Assembly: GCA_022448995.1 (NCBI GenBank)
Contig: JAKVCT010000024.1
Coordinates: 1-35,153, forward strand
Direction of reading: 5' to 3'
DNA: 35,153 nt
DNA from: Saprospiraceae bacterium
GTDB taxonomy: Bacteria > Bacteroidota > Bacteroidia > Chitinophagales > Saprospiraceae
Position 1 is the first letter of the stretch. Each line of letters opens with the position of its first letter. Shown here one piece after another: positions 1 to 7,955 of this stretch. The position numbers and the translations under genes were made by a program. The notes below the pieces were generated by a model, which worked only from the letters and a program-made list of their open reading frames with translations, ran no database searches and was not told the DNA's origin.

Positions 1-77
1 TCGCAACAAAGAAAAAATAAAATCCAAAATTTTATTGGGTTCTATTTTTCGAAACTTGCCTTTTCAGACAGCCCCTT
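1..77. repeat. Partial MITE-like element end, cut by window edge
   Basis: The stretch CTTTTCAGACAGCCCCTT at 60-77 matches, with one mismatch, the reverse complement of the left end of the inverted-repeat element at 20991-21079. It therefore looks like the right end of another copy whose body runs off the left edge. The rest of 1-59 is AT-rich and shows no clear similarity to the second element. Only one end is visible, so this call is weak. Confidence 0.3.
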
Positions 78-90
78 CCTTTTTCATAAA

Positions 91-314
91 TAGGGACTTT
101 TGCTTCGCAGAGTCCATTCGTGGTTCAGTATTAGATAAATAACTTGATAATCTACAATCTATAGATGTTTATAGAAAAGAAATTTACTTCACTGAGCCCT
201 TCGGGGTTTTTGGGGTCACCCTTTATTTTGCTCTATTTTTGTGCCTATTGGCACAAGCTCTCGCAGCAATCGCAAAAGCTGAGATAAGAAATATGCTTAA
301 TACTGAACCTCCCT
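91..314. repeat. Dispersed intergenic repeat, copy A
   Basis: About 220 bases that align with 17164-17361, at roughly 85 percent identity by eye over the shared part. Copy A carries about 25 extra bases (102-126). Conserved inside are a CCC-TTCG-GGG hairpin followed by TTTTT (about 196-211) and a GTGCC-loop-GGCAC hairpin (241-254) whose loop differs between copies while the stem is kept. The element begins AGGGACT and ends CTCCCT, and the tetranucleotide AAAT lies on both sides (88-91 and 315-318), which could be a target duplication. No ORF is present. It may be a non-autonomous mobile element or a terminator-carrying intergenic module; the rest of 1-396 shows no gene. Confidence 0.6.
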
Positions 315-396
315 AAATAAGTTGCTAAAAAGTCATCCTCACTGCATTAAATCTAATTCTCAAACAACTTCAAAGACAAAGCTGAGAAACTAAAGA

Positions 397-1254
397 TTAT
401 TGCTCTGGAGATAATTTTAAGTTCTTAGCCAGAGCTCTATCTATTGTACGGTCAGGTAGTAGTCTTGGTAAAGTCCAATTCTTAAATTTATCGCGTAAGA
501 TAGGGTAGCGTGTTTTAGGATGTTTAGTTTCCATAATCTTCAAGCTCAATTCGCCAACTAAATTTGGATCTATTCCTTTTTGGCCCATTCTGTAAGCATA
601 TTTTGAAAAATCTCCTAGAGCCTGTTCATAGTCTGACCCTTTGGCATATTCAGGCATTACACCAGTACCTTTATCCCATATTGGGGTTTTCACTGCGCCA
701 GGTCCAAGAATTATAACATCTACACCATAGAGCATGAGCTCACGACGCAAAGAATGTGAAATAGCTTCTACTGCGTGTTTAGATGCAGCATAAGCTCCCA
801 TAAATGGTGCGGCAATCTTACCAGCTACTGAGGTCATATTGATGATCTTACCTGGAGGGAATGGACACTTTTTTTGAGCACCCAACAGAGGTAAAAAAGC
901 TTGCGTTACTTGCAATAATCCAAATACATTAACATCAAATTGCCAACGAAAATCTTCCATTGGGAGTAGCTGTAATGGTCCTCCTACGGCTATTCCAGCA
1001 TTATTTATCAGACCATCCAAACCTTTATTTTCGCCTAATATTTCTTGTACTTTGAGAACAGCAGCTCGTATTTGTTCTAAATTCGTCACATCAAAAAGCA
1101 AGGGGATGAAGTTTTTGCCTAATTCTTTACTTACGCGTTGAGCATCCTCTTCCTTGCGAATGCTTCCAAAAACACGGTAACCTGCCTTGGTAAATACTTG
1201 TGCACAGGCAAGCCCAATGCCTGTTGAAGTTCCTGTAATTAAGATTGATTTCAT
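397..1254 (-). CDS. Short-chain dehydrogenase/reductase (SDR family)
   Basis: A 285-residue classical SDR, an NAD(P)-dependent oxidoreductase expected in the cytoplasm. The Rossmann nucleotide-binding motif TGTSTGIG is at residues 7-14, the structural NNAG at 84-87, the catalytic Ser at about 142 and the YxxxK pair Tyr155/Lys159 (YAASK). The Gly-rich motif lies at the very N-terminus, as is usual, which supports the ATG at 1254. The ORF is complete and of typical family length. The substrate cannot be told from sequence; the C-terminal half (YAYRMGQKG region) resembles SDRs often labelled retinol or 17-beta-hydroxysteroid dehydrogenase-like, but those names are not informative in bacteria. 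Upstream lies the terminator of the neighbouring protease gene, so it is probably transcribed on its own. Confidence 0.9.
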   Translation of the reverse strand: MKSILITGTSTGIGLACAQVFTKAGYRVFGSIRKEEDAQRVSKELGKNFIPLLFDVTNLEQIRAAVLKVQEILGENKGLDGLINNAGIAVGGPLQLLPMEDFRWQFDVNVFGLLQVTQAFLPLLGAQKKCPFPPGKIINMTSVAGKIAAPFMGAYAASKHAVEAISHSLRRELMLYGVDVIILGPGAVKTPIWDKGTGVMPEYAKGSDYEQALGDFSKYAYRMGQKGIDPNLVGELSLKIMETKHPKTRYPILRDKFKNWTLPRLLPDRTIDRALAKNLKLSPEQ

Positions 1255-1276
1255 GATGAAAGATTGATGAATAAAA

Positions 1277-1313
1277 AATGCTTATCATAGAGTTGGTCTC
1301 TACGATAAGCATT
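1277..1313 (-). terminator. Intrinsic terminator after the 1360-3021 gene
   Basis: AATGCTTATC (1277-1286) pairs perfectly with GATAAGCATT (1304-1313), and the stem continues inward with TAGAG/CTCTA after one mismatch, closing on a 5-base loop. Read on the minus strand the hairpin is followed by a run of T (complement of 1271-1278). It sits between the stop of the lipoprotein-protease gene and the start of the SDR gene, so it should separate the two transcripts. Confidence 0.75.
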
Positions 1314-1359
1314 AAGATACATAATTTATTTAGCTATTTGTCTAGCCTTAAAGACTATC

Positions 1360-3021
1360 TTATTTCCATTTAATTTTCAGTGCAGTTAATGCCTCATCAA
1401 TGGGAATGGCAAAGGCTAAGCCTTCTAGCCCAAAATCAACTAGTTTATTACTAATAATACCCAAAACCTGCCCCTGTTTATTAACCAAAGCACCTCCACT
1501 ATTACTATAATTAACACTAACATCAGTTTGGATATAACTAGAGTTTTTGTTTCGTTCTCGCTGAGAAGAAATAATACCTCTAGAGATCGTTTGTGCATAA
1601 TCAACATTGGATGGTGTACCCACAGCATAGACAATTTCAGCTAATTTACTAGAATTTGGATTCCCTATTTTTAGAGCTGTAAATGATAGAGTATCATCTA
1701 CTATTTTTAATAGAGCAACATTACTTGTTTTGCTTGCGCGGATAAGTTTTGCGGTATATTCTTTTTGTTGATAGTTAATTATTTTTAATGCTTCTTCTTC
1801 TGATCCATTTATGATGTGATAATTGGTTAGGATATAACCTTCATCATTGAGGATGAAACCGCTACCATAATCCTTAGAACTCTCAATAGCAACAGAAGCT
1901 TGAACAATATCAGGAAGTTCTTCAATAGCATTTTTAGGATGTATAAGTTCAAATTCTTCCCAAGCTTTTTCAATATCTGCATAACTAAAATCATTGAGTG
2001 CTACTTGGAGTTTTGGCGAACTGATACATTCTAAAGTAGCCTTATCCAATGCATTCATAATAGAGCGTTGAATTGAATTGATTGGATCTAATTTATCCAT
2101 CTCTGTAATTATAAATTCATCCGAAGTTGTCTGTGTATAAATGGAATCAATAGGTGTTCCATAATAATCAAAAATTTTCCATTGTACTCCCAATTCAGCT
2201 TTCGCTAGGATATCATAGGTTGAATAAGCCACATAATTTTTTATGCTCACTCCACCTTCTATCAGATGTAGTTTGTAGTTATCTATAGTTGCATCGATAT
2301 AGATGAAATTTTGATGATTATTGGAGAATAAATTATCCGTGGTATCAATATAGCCGTTCTCAGCTAAGACTTGGTTAAGTATATCTGAGAAGATGGTGTT
2401 GGGAATTTTGATAGAGGAAGAACCCGAATTATACTTATAAAATAATTTAGGTAAATTCTTTTTATAGTTTTTATATTTACTATAAATATCGTAGTCAATA
2501 TTTTTACCCTCTAAATCTACCGCTACCTTTCTCAAAGCCACATTTTTTAGGTATTCATTTTTCTTTAACACAGGTAGCATATCTTCCTCTTTAATCACAA
2601 TTTTCTTATCGTAATTAAATCCGCGCTTATTGCGTTTGTACAGGGGCGGACCTACACTGTAGGTGACAATATTTGCTATTATTAAGCTCCTCGCCGTACC
2701 TCTAGGAGCAATCAATGCAGCTGGTAAGGTTGTTAAACCTAAGAAGGACATGAATTTGAATCCTGTGCGTCTGTAAGGATAGGCAATGATATTCTTGTCT
2801 TTGAATCCTTCTTTCTTCACCGTAATCTGTTTGGGAGCATGATCTCTTTTTAATGGATATTTACCATCCTTAGCAACTACTGTATCTCCATTGATGAATA
2901 TTTCAGCATCATCTGGGATCTGTATACTGACTTTTTGGTATTCACTATTGAATATAAATGCGCAGCCCGAAAGATTGAGCATAAGAATTCCTACTAAAAC
3001 AGTATATAGGAAATGTTTCAT
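1360..3021 (-). CDS. Lipoprotein with PEGA-like N-terminus and degenerate HtrA-type protease domain
   Basis: A 553-residue envelope lipoprotein: signal peptide with lipobox LSGC (Cys20), a PEGA-like segment (about 30-75), a hydrophobic stretch (about 88-125) and the conserved KRGFNY motif, an uncharacterised middle region, and a C-terminal trypsin/HtrA-like domain (about 370-553). The His (NYH, His402) and Ser (NSGG, Ser508) of the triad are present, but the position of the catalytic Asp is Asn434 (SNVALL instead of DLALL, codon AAT checked), and the Gly before Asn-Ser in the oxyanion-hole motif is Ser (SNSGGA). The paralog next door keeps the standard residues. There is no PDZ domain. The two genes are separated by 55 bases and are probably co-transcribed. 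Reduced or lost proteolysis is an inference; binding or regulatory function is possible. Confidence 0.85.
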   Translation of the reverse strand: MKHFLYTVLVGILMLNLSGCAFIFNSEYQKVSIQIPDDAEIFINGDTVVAKDGKYPLKRDHAPKQITVKKEGFKDKNIIAYPYRRTGFKFMSFLGLTTLPAALIAPRGTARSLIIANIVTYSVGPPLYKRNKRGFNYDKKIVIKEEDMLPVLKKNEYLKNVALRKVAVDLEGKNIDYDIYSKYKNYKKNLPKLFYKYNSGSSSIKIPNTIFSDILNQVLAENGYIDTTDNLFSNNHQNFIYIDATIDNYKLHLIEGGVSIKNYVAYSTYDILAKAELGVQWKIFDYYGTPIDSIYTQTTSDEFIITEMDKLDPINSIQRSIMNALDKATLECISSPKLQVALNDFSYADIEKAWEEFELIHPKNAIEELPDIVQASVAIESSKDYGSGFILNDEGYILTNYHIINGSEEEALKIINYQQKEYTAKLIRASKTSNVALLKIVDDTLSFTALKIGNPNSSKLAEIVYAVGTPSNVDYAQTISRGIISSQRERNKNSSYIQTDVSVNYSNSGGALVNKQGQVLGIISNKLVDFGLEGLAFAIPIDEALTALKIKWK

Positions 3022-3076
3022 GATATTATTATTTATAGAAGTTGTTCTAGAATTATCTTCATTGACTTAGATTTGA

Positions 3077-4762
3077 TTATTGGATCTCAAGATTAAGGTA
3101 TTTTATAACCTCTTCTGCTGGAATACCAAAGGCTATACCTTCAATCCCAATCCCTGAGATTTTGGCTGAGATAATAGCTATAACAAGACCATCTTCAGTG
3201 GTTAAAGGTCCACCACTGTTACCTGGATTTACACTTGCATCAGTTTGGATATAAGTGTTAGATTCTATTTTGCGAAATCCAGAAATAATACCCTTGGAGA
3301 TACTTTGGGATAAGTATTCGCTTGATGGAGATCCAATGGCATAGACATCTGTAGTTAGGCGTAATTCATCTTTATTGGGATTTAATTTGAATGGGTAAAC
3401 ACCCTCAGGCATGCCTTCTTCGATCTGCAACAGGGCTAGATCTTTCTTCTTACTTTGTCTAATAATTCGAGCGGTATGCTTTGAGCCATCATTTAGTACA
3501 ATCTTTATAGAACCTGTTGAGTCTATTTCACTAATTACATGATAATTGGTAATAATATGACCTTGATCACTGATAAAGAAACCACTACCATGACCATTTT
3601 TGACACTGATAGTAACAGAAGAAGCCACAGCTTGGTCAATTGTACTGACATATTGAGTAGAGGACTGGTTCATACTGATTGCTTCTTGTTGATGTTCTAG
3701 GATTTCCTCTGTTGGAGAAATACCATTTAGGCTATTTTGAAGCTTTTCAGATTCTAGACATTGAATAAAGGCCCGATTAAGTAGGTCATCTATGGCAAGT
3801 TCATAACTACTTTGACTAAGATAAGAACGTTCTTCATCCGGATATTCTCCAGAATAGGTACTTGTAGCAATGGTATCAATGATTGAACCGTAAGCATCTA
3901 CAAATTCCCAGTGTATGTATGCGCTTAATCTCAGCATTCCTGTTTTATTACTATTATGACTAATTGCTCCATCAACATAGATCAATTCATAATAATGGAA
4001 ATATGCATTAACTTGGATACTATCTTCAATACTCAACTCGGGAAGTCCTTCTAGACTATCTTTTGGTATGTATTGAGATAAACAATTATTTAATTCTGCT
4101 TTCCAATCTATAGAAACAGGGCGCATATATTCTTCAAGTCCAGACATATTTTTACGTCTATGAACATCTCTCTTATAATCTTTATAATCTGGATAGCGAG
4201 TAATTGAGATATTACGATTATCAGGATCTTTTAACCACTTTATATTATTGAAGTTTAGTCTCCGATAGTTAGTCTGAGTTACAGGCTTTTTAGTTCTGTA
4301 ATCTGTAATGTAGATGTCTTTTTTATAATTATATGATCGTTTGTTGTTGTCTATTCCAAGTATAGATAAAGGAATAACCGCAGCACTGGCACCAAAAGTA
4401 ATAAGACCTGCTGCTGTTGATACAAATCCCATAGGAACAGATGCCCACGGAAGAGGAGCAAGAAGAAAGGTAAGTGGAGATTTGTGATGTTGAAACACTG
4501 TTTTGTGTTCGTCTATATATCCATCTTGTTTTACGACGATATGTTTGGGCTTCAAATCCCTTTTTAACTTGTATTTACCATTTCTGGTAGTTTCTGCAGC
4601 TACACCATCTATATAGATACTGTCCGCTTCCATAGCAGAACGTAAACGTACTTTTTGGTGTGGACTGTTCAATATAGTAGCACAGCTTTGGAAAAGAAAG
4701 AGTAGTAGAAAGAATAAAGAATATCTCTGGATAAAACGTGGTAAATGAAATGTTTTTGTCAT
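3077..4762 (-). CDS. Lipoprotein with PEGA-like N-terminus and HtrA-type serine protease domain
   Basis: A 561-residue paralog of the following gene with the same order of parts: signal peptide with lipobox FQSC, PEGA-like segment (YIDGVAAET, KRDLKPKHIVVK), a long hydrophobic segment (about 95-140), KRSYNY, an uncharacterised middle region and a C-terminal trypsin-like domain. The triad appears complete: His408 (TNYHV), Asp441 (KKDLALLQI) and Ser516 (NPGNSGGP), with a normal oxyanion-hole Gly. No PDZ domain follows, unlike DegP/DegS. The lipobox implies anchoring to an envelope membrane. A TAnnTTTG-type box lies about 95 bases upstream on the minus strand. The substrate is unknown; an envelope stress or quality-control role is only suggested by the HtrA relationship. 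Confidence 0.85.
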   Translation of the reverse strand: MTKTFHLPRFIQRYSLFFLLLFLFQSCATILNSPHQKVRLRSAMEADSIYIDGVAAETTRNGKYKLKRDLKPKHIVVKQDGYIDEHKTVFQHHKSPLTFLLAPLPWASVPMGFVSTAAGLITFGASAAVIPLSILGIDNNKRSYNYKKDIYITDYRTKKPVTQTNYRRLNFNNIKWLKDPDNRNISITRYPDYKDYKRDVHRRKNMSGLEEYMRPVSIDWKAELNNCLSQYIPKDSLEGLPELSIEDSIQVNAYFHYYELIYVDGAISHNSNKTGMLRLSAYIHWEFVDAYGSIIDTIATSTYSGEYPDEERSYLSQSSYELAIDDLLNRAFIQCLESEKLQNSLNGISPTEEILEHQQEAISMNQSSTQYVSTIDQAVASSVTISVKNGHGSGFFISDQGHIITNYHVISEIDSTGSIKIVLNDGSKHTARIIRQSKKKDLALLQIEEGMPEGVYPFKLNPNKDELRLTTDVYAIGSPSSEYLSQSISKGIISGFRKIESNTYIQTDASVNPGNSGGPLTTEDGLVIAIISAKISGIGIEGIAFGIPAEEVIKYLNLEIQ

Positions 4763-4855
4763 TTTATAATTTGTATTGGTTGTGTGGAATTATAGTTCGT
4801 GGTTTTTTAGCTTCATTGAGCCATTATCAATTTATGTCCATGTTTATTTGGAGTG

Positions 4856-4863
4856 CAAATATA
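4856..4863 (-). promoter_or_regulatory. Candidate -7 box upstream of the protease lipoprotein pair
   Basis: CAAATATA on the plus strand reads TATATTTG on the minus strand, an exact TAnnTTTG Bacteroidota -7 element. It would start transcription near 4850, giving a leader of roughly 90 bases before the ATG at 4762. A convincing -33 TTG at the usual spacing is not visible, so the call is tentative. Confidence 0.4.
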
Positions 4864-4995
4864 TAAAAAGAATACAAATTATGTTCATTGTTTAGAAACT
4901 CCTTGGGGCGTTTGGATAAATATGAAAAAAAAATAGTTTTATTTTAAATTGATAATAAGTGTTTTATTTTTTATGTGTAAAACGTTTTTAATTAA

Positions 4996-5027
4996 TTGTT
5001 TACAAAAAGTTTACATTTTTATATTTC
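4996..5027 (+). promoter_or_regulatory. Candidate promoter of a small RNA
   Basis: TTG at 4996-4998 is followed, 21 bases later, by TATATTTC at 5020-5027, which matches the Bacteroidota consensus TTG-N19-21-TAnnTTTG at all but the last base. Transcription would start near 5030, just at the hairpin that opens the candidate small RNA. Confidence 0.45.
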
Positions 5028-5028
5028 T

Positions 5029-5140
5029 ACAGCCTATCAAGTTTTAGGCTGTAAAGGATTCTCAATTAATTAAAGCTCCACTCTTGGGTACACTATATTA
5101 GAGTACAGAGCAGTTTATCAATATGTACTCTTTTTTTTTT
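5029..5140 (+). ncRNA. Candidate small RNA with terminator
   Basis: In the 590-base spacer between the divergent genes at 4762 (minus) and 5354 (plus) there is no ORF, but a compact unit of about 110 bases: a promoter-like pair of boxes just upstream, a hairpin ACAGCCT/AGGCTGT (5029-5035 with 5046-5052), an unpaired central section, and an intrinsic terminator AGAGTACA/TGTACTCT (5100-5107 with 5124-5131) running into ten T. It stops more than 200 bases before the fumarylacetoacetase start, so it could be a free small RNA or an attenuated long leader of that gene. It does not resemble 6S, tmRNA or RNase P RNA to me. The rest of the spacer is AT-rich with nothing else recognisable. Confidence 0.45.
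5100..5140 (+). terminator. Intrinsic terminator in the 4763-5353 spacer
   Basis: An 8-bp perfect stem AGAGTACA/TGTACTCT with a 16-base loop, followed directly by ten T on the plus strand. No protein gene precedes it on this strand, which is the main reason to suspect a transcribed non-coding unit upstream. Confidence 0.65.
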
Positions 5141-5353
5141 GTAAAAAACTGAAAATTAATTGTATTTTGCGCGAGCATACAACTATTCTAAAACAGAATA
5201 CTTGATAGCATTTTTATAGAAATACATTAAAGATTATTTAAGTATTTTTTGTATGGTAAGAAACTAGCATTTTTTTAATTTAACAAGGCAAAGGTTCTGT
5301 CTAAACAACTACTTGAATAAGCTTTATTACCTCAAGATAAAAAATAGCTCAAG

Positions 5354-6622
5354 ATGTTAAAAGCTAATAATCCTGAATTACAGTCTTGGATTGCAGTTGT
5401 TCCAACTAGCGATTTTCCAATCCAAAATATTCCATTTGGTGTGATCCAAACAGCGGACAAAACAGCACGTGTAGCAACGATAATTGGTGATGTAGTTATT
5501 GATTTGCAAACTTTAGCAGAATTAGGTTATTTTGCTGACTTAGATATAGATACTAGTGTATTTGCTCAATCTAATATCAATGCATTTATGGCAGTAGGTA
5601 AGCCTACAACCTTAGCTGTCAGAGATCGTATTGCTAGCTTGTTTGAGTTGAATAATGCCACTCTAAGAGATAACGAAGAACATAAGGCAAAGGTATTACA
5701 TGCAGTATCTAATGTACAGTCTTTGATGCCTGTAAAAGTAGGTGATTACACTGATTTTTATTCTAGCCGTGAGCATGCTACTAATGTAGGAACAATGTTT
5801 AGAGATCCAAATAATGCTTTGTTGCCAAACTGGTTGCATTTGCCTGTAGGTTATCATGGTAGAGCTTCTTCTATTGTGGTTTCTGGAACAGAGATTCGTC
5901 GTCCTAAAGGTCAACAAAAACCTGCAGATGCGGCACCTGTTTATGGGGCTTCCAAATTATTAGATTTTGAATTGGAAATGGCATTTGTAGTAGGTAAATC
6001 TACACAGCTTGGTGATTCTGTAGATGTGAATAAGGCAGAGGATTATATCTTTGGCTTGGCTTTGTTTAATGATTGGTCGGCAAGAGATATTCAAAAATGG
6101 GAATATGTACCTTTAGGCCCATTCTTAGGTAAGAGTTTTGCTTCAACAGTTTCTCCATGGATTGTTGTTTTGGAAGCTTTGGATGCATTTAGAGTAGATG
6201 GTTATGAGCAAGAGCCTGAGGTGTTACCTTATTTAAAATACGAAGGTAAAGGAAATTATAATATCAATTTGGAAGTAGCTATTCAGCCTGAAAATGTGGA
6301 AGAAAAGGTGGTTTGTCGTTCTAATTATAAGTACATGTACTGGAACATGTCTCAACAACTAGCACATCATACAGTGAATGGTTGTAATATCAATGTGGGG
6401 GATATGTGTGCTTCTGGAACGATCTCTGGAACAGAGCCAAGTAGCTTTGGTTCTATGTTAGAGTTGTCTTGGAGAGGAACGAAACCAGTTGATATGCCTG
6501 ATGGCTCTCAACGTAAGTTTATCAATGATGGCGATACGGTTATCATGCGTGGTTGGGGTGAAGTTAATGGCGTGCGTATTGGTTTTGGTGAATGTACAGG
6601 TAAGGTATTACCAGCGCTTTAA
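5354..6622 (+). CDS. fahA: Fumarylacetoacetase
   Basis: A 422-residue fumarylacetoacetate hydrolase, close to the length of the human enzyme (about 419). It splits fumarylacetoacetate to fumarate and acetoacetate, the final step of phenylalanine/tyrosine breakdown through homogentisate, in the cytoplasm. Diagnostic stretches are DYTDFYSSREHATNVGTMFR with the metal-site Asp and active-site His, LPVGYHGRASS, the metal-ligand region FELEMAFVVG, and LFNDWSARDIQKWEYVPLG. The ATG at 5354 gives the family's usual N-terminal domain before the catalytic barrel. No other tyrosine-pathway gene is adjacent; pterin carbinolamine dehydratase lies about 6 kb downstream. It is followed by a strong bidirectional terminator. 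Confidence 0.96.
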   Translation: MLKANNPELQSWIAVVPTSDFPIQNIPFGVIQTADKTARVATIIGDVVIDLQTLAELGYFADLDIDTSVFAQSNINAFMAVGKPTTLAVRDRIASLFELNNATLRDNEEHKAKVLHAVSNVQSLMPVKVGDYTDFYSSREHATNVGTMFRDPNNALLPNWLHLPVGYHGRASSIVVSGTEIRRPKGQQKPADAAPVYGASKLLDFELEMAFVVGKSTQLGDSVDVNKAEDYIFGLALFNDWSARDIQKWEYVPLGPFLGKSFASTVSPWIVVLEALDAFRVDGYEQEPEVLPYLKYEGKGNYNINLEVAIQPENVEEKVVCRSNYKYMYWNMSQQLAHHTVNGCNINVGDMCASGTISGTEPSSFGSMLELSWRGTKPVDMPDGSQRKFINDGDTVIMRGWGEVNGVRIGFGECTGKVLPAL

Positions 6623-6632
6623 TCAAGATTTT

Positions 6633-6705
6633 AAAAGGTAAAAAAATAAAATAGACCTTGCAGGTTTCTAAAACCTACAAGGTCTATTTTATTTTTTTAC
6701 CTTTT
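6633..6705. terminator. Very long perfect bidirectional terminator
   Basis: A 28-base arm (6633-6660) is exactly complementary to 6678-6705; after a single C/A mismatch the stem continues with AGGTTT/AAACCT and closes on a 3-base CTA loop. The A-rich outer arm gives a T run for transcripts from either side, so it can terminate both fahA (plus) and the porin gene (minus). The last bases of the right arm reach 6705, overlapping the end of the minus-strand porin ORF by two bases. The inner core (AGACCTT..AGGTTTCTAAAACCT..AAGGTCT) recurs at 35075-35107. Confidence 0.9.
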
Positions 6706-7816
6706 ATTTAAACGTTCTATCGAATTTTATCGCCACCGATGCACCAACAATAAAATTGTTGTTCGTCGGACTAGAAGTTGTTTCAAATATATTATCTCGA
6801 CTATTCAACCAACGCCCTTCAAGTCGACACATAATATATGGAATAGGAGAATAATCAAGATTTAGAGAAACCCCTGTTGTTTGGAAACCATTAGTCGTAC
6901 CTGTTGAAATGATTATTCCATTTTCATCTTGATAATATTCTGCCCTAAGCGCCATTTTCCACTTTTCTGTAAATGCATACTGTGCAATTACTGTTGGCGT
7001 CAGCCAATAATCATAGTTTGAGCTTCCTTTAGATTGTTGCTGTACACCAACGTCAAAACCTGCAATTAAAGAAAATTTATCAGATAGATCAAATTGACCA
7101 TACAAATTACTAAAGTAACGCATTCGCCTCTCAATATCAGGAAATTCTGATCCTATAAATGTACTCCAATTCAAACCCACCTTTTTGCTAGGAGTATAAT
7201 AGACTTGTGTCCCAAAAGAGGGAAGTGAGTTGCCACTCACTCCTTGTATTCGTTGCCAACCATTGGCAATCAAGGCAACTATTTCTAGTTTTTCACTAGG
7301 TGCAAAGGATAATTTTGCTCCAGTTAAGAAGTAAGGCGAATTTTCGGCAGCTATAGAACGCGTGAGTGTAAGATTATCTGTAGACAATGCACTCTCAAAA
7401 CCAATATGCGAAGGAAAAATACCTGCATCTAACCAAAGGTTATTCTTCTTGTTGAGTGAGAGCCCAATTCTAGCTTCAAATATATTTTTTAATAAACCTG
7501 GTTCAGCAGATAAATTATCGTTGACATAGGTACCTGTTTGTAAGGCTAAATTTGCTCGATACTTTGCATGATTTAGTCCAACTTTCACCAAACCTAAATT
7601 TACATTAAACTCATTATGGCGATTGTGATTAAACAAAAAACCTTGCCTTTGGTCACCTTGTGGATTGTTAAAATCATAGACATAAAAAACATCAATAAAT
7701 CCTAATACATTAATTTCAGGTTTTGTTTTCCATGCACTACTATCAGTCTGTGCAGATAGTTGACTACTCAATATGATTGAAACTATAATTAGGCTATATT
7801 GCCAAATATTCTTCAT
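6704..7816 (-). CDS. Outer-membrane beta-barrel protein (porin-like)
   Basis: 370 residues with a clear signal peptide (hydrophobic core about 8-18, cleavage likely after SAQ at 23). The mature part is made of short alternating, aromatic-rich strands (for example NLWLDAGIFPSHIGFES, YRANLALQTGTYV, WKMALRAEYYQDENG) and ends in a strand of barrel type (GASVAIKFDRTFK), typical of the Bacteroidota porins often annotated as BBP2-like outer-membrane proteins. The N-terminal part of the mature protein contains FIDVFYVYDFNNPQGD, a signature often seen in that group. The transported solute is unknown. It ends in the shared bidirectional terminator with fahA and is separated from the Smr gene by about 140 bases containing only a small hairpin (7892-7905). 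Confidence 0.8.
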   Translation of the reverse strand: MKNIWQYSLIIVSIILSSQLSAQTDSSAWKTKPEINVLGFIDVFYVYDFNNPQGDQRQGFLFNHNRHNEFNVNLGLVKVGLNHAKYRANLALQTGTYVNDNLSAEPGLLKNIFEARIGLSLNKKNNLWLDAGIFPSHIGFESALSTDNLTLTRSIAAENSPYFLTGAKLSFAPSEKLEIVALIANGWQRIQGVSGNSLPSFGTQVYYTPSKKVGLNWSTFIGSEFPDIERRMRYFSNLYGQFDLSDKFSLIAGFDVGVQQQSKGSSNYDYWLTPTVIAQYAFTEKWKMALRAEYYQDENGIIISTGTTNGFQTTGVSLNLDYSPIPYIMCRLEGRWLNSRDNIFETTSSPTNNNFIVGASVAIKFDRTFK

Positions 7817-7955
7817 TATTTATCGTTTTATCTTTTAGTACGCTGTAAAGTTTTTAATAATTGACTATTAGTTATTTATGGATTTCTGAAGAGCTTAGCG
7901 AAGCTAACAATTCATAGACTATTACTTTCTAAAAAGTACTTGACAATTTTTGTAG

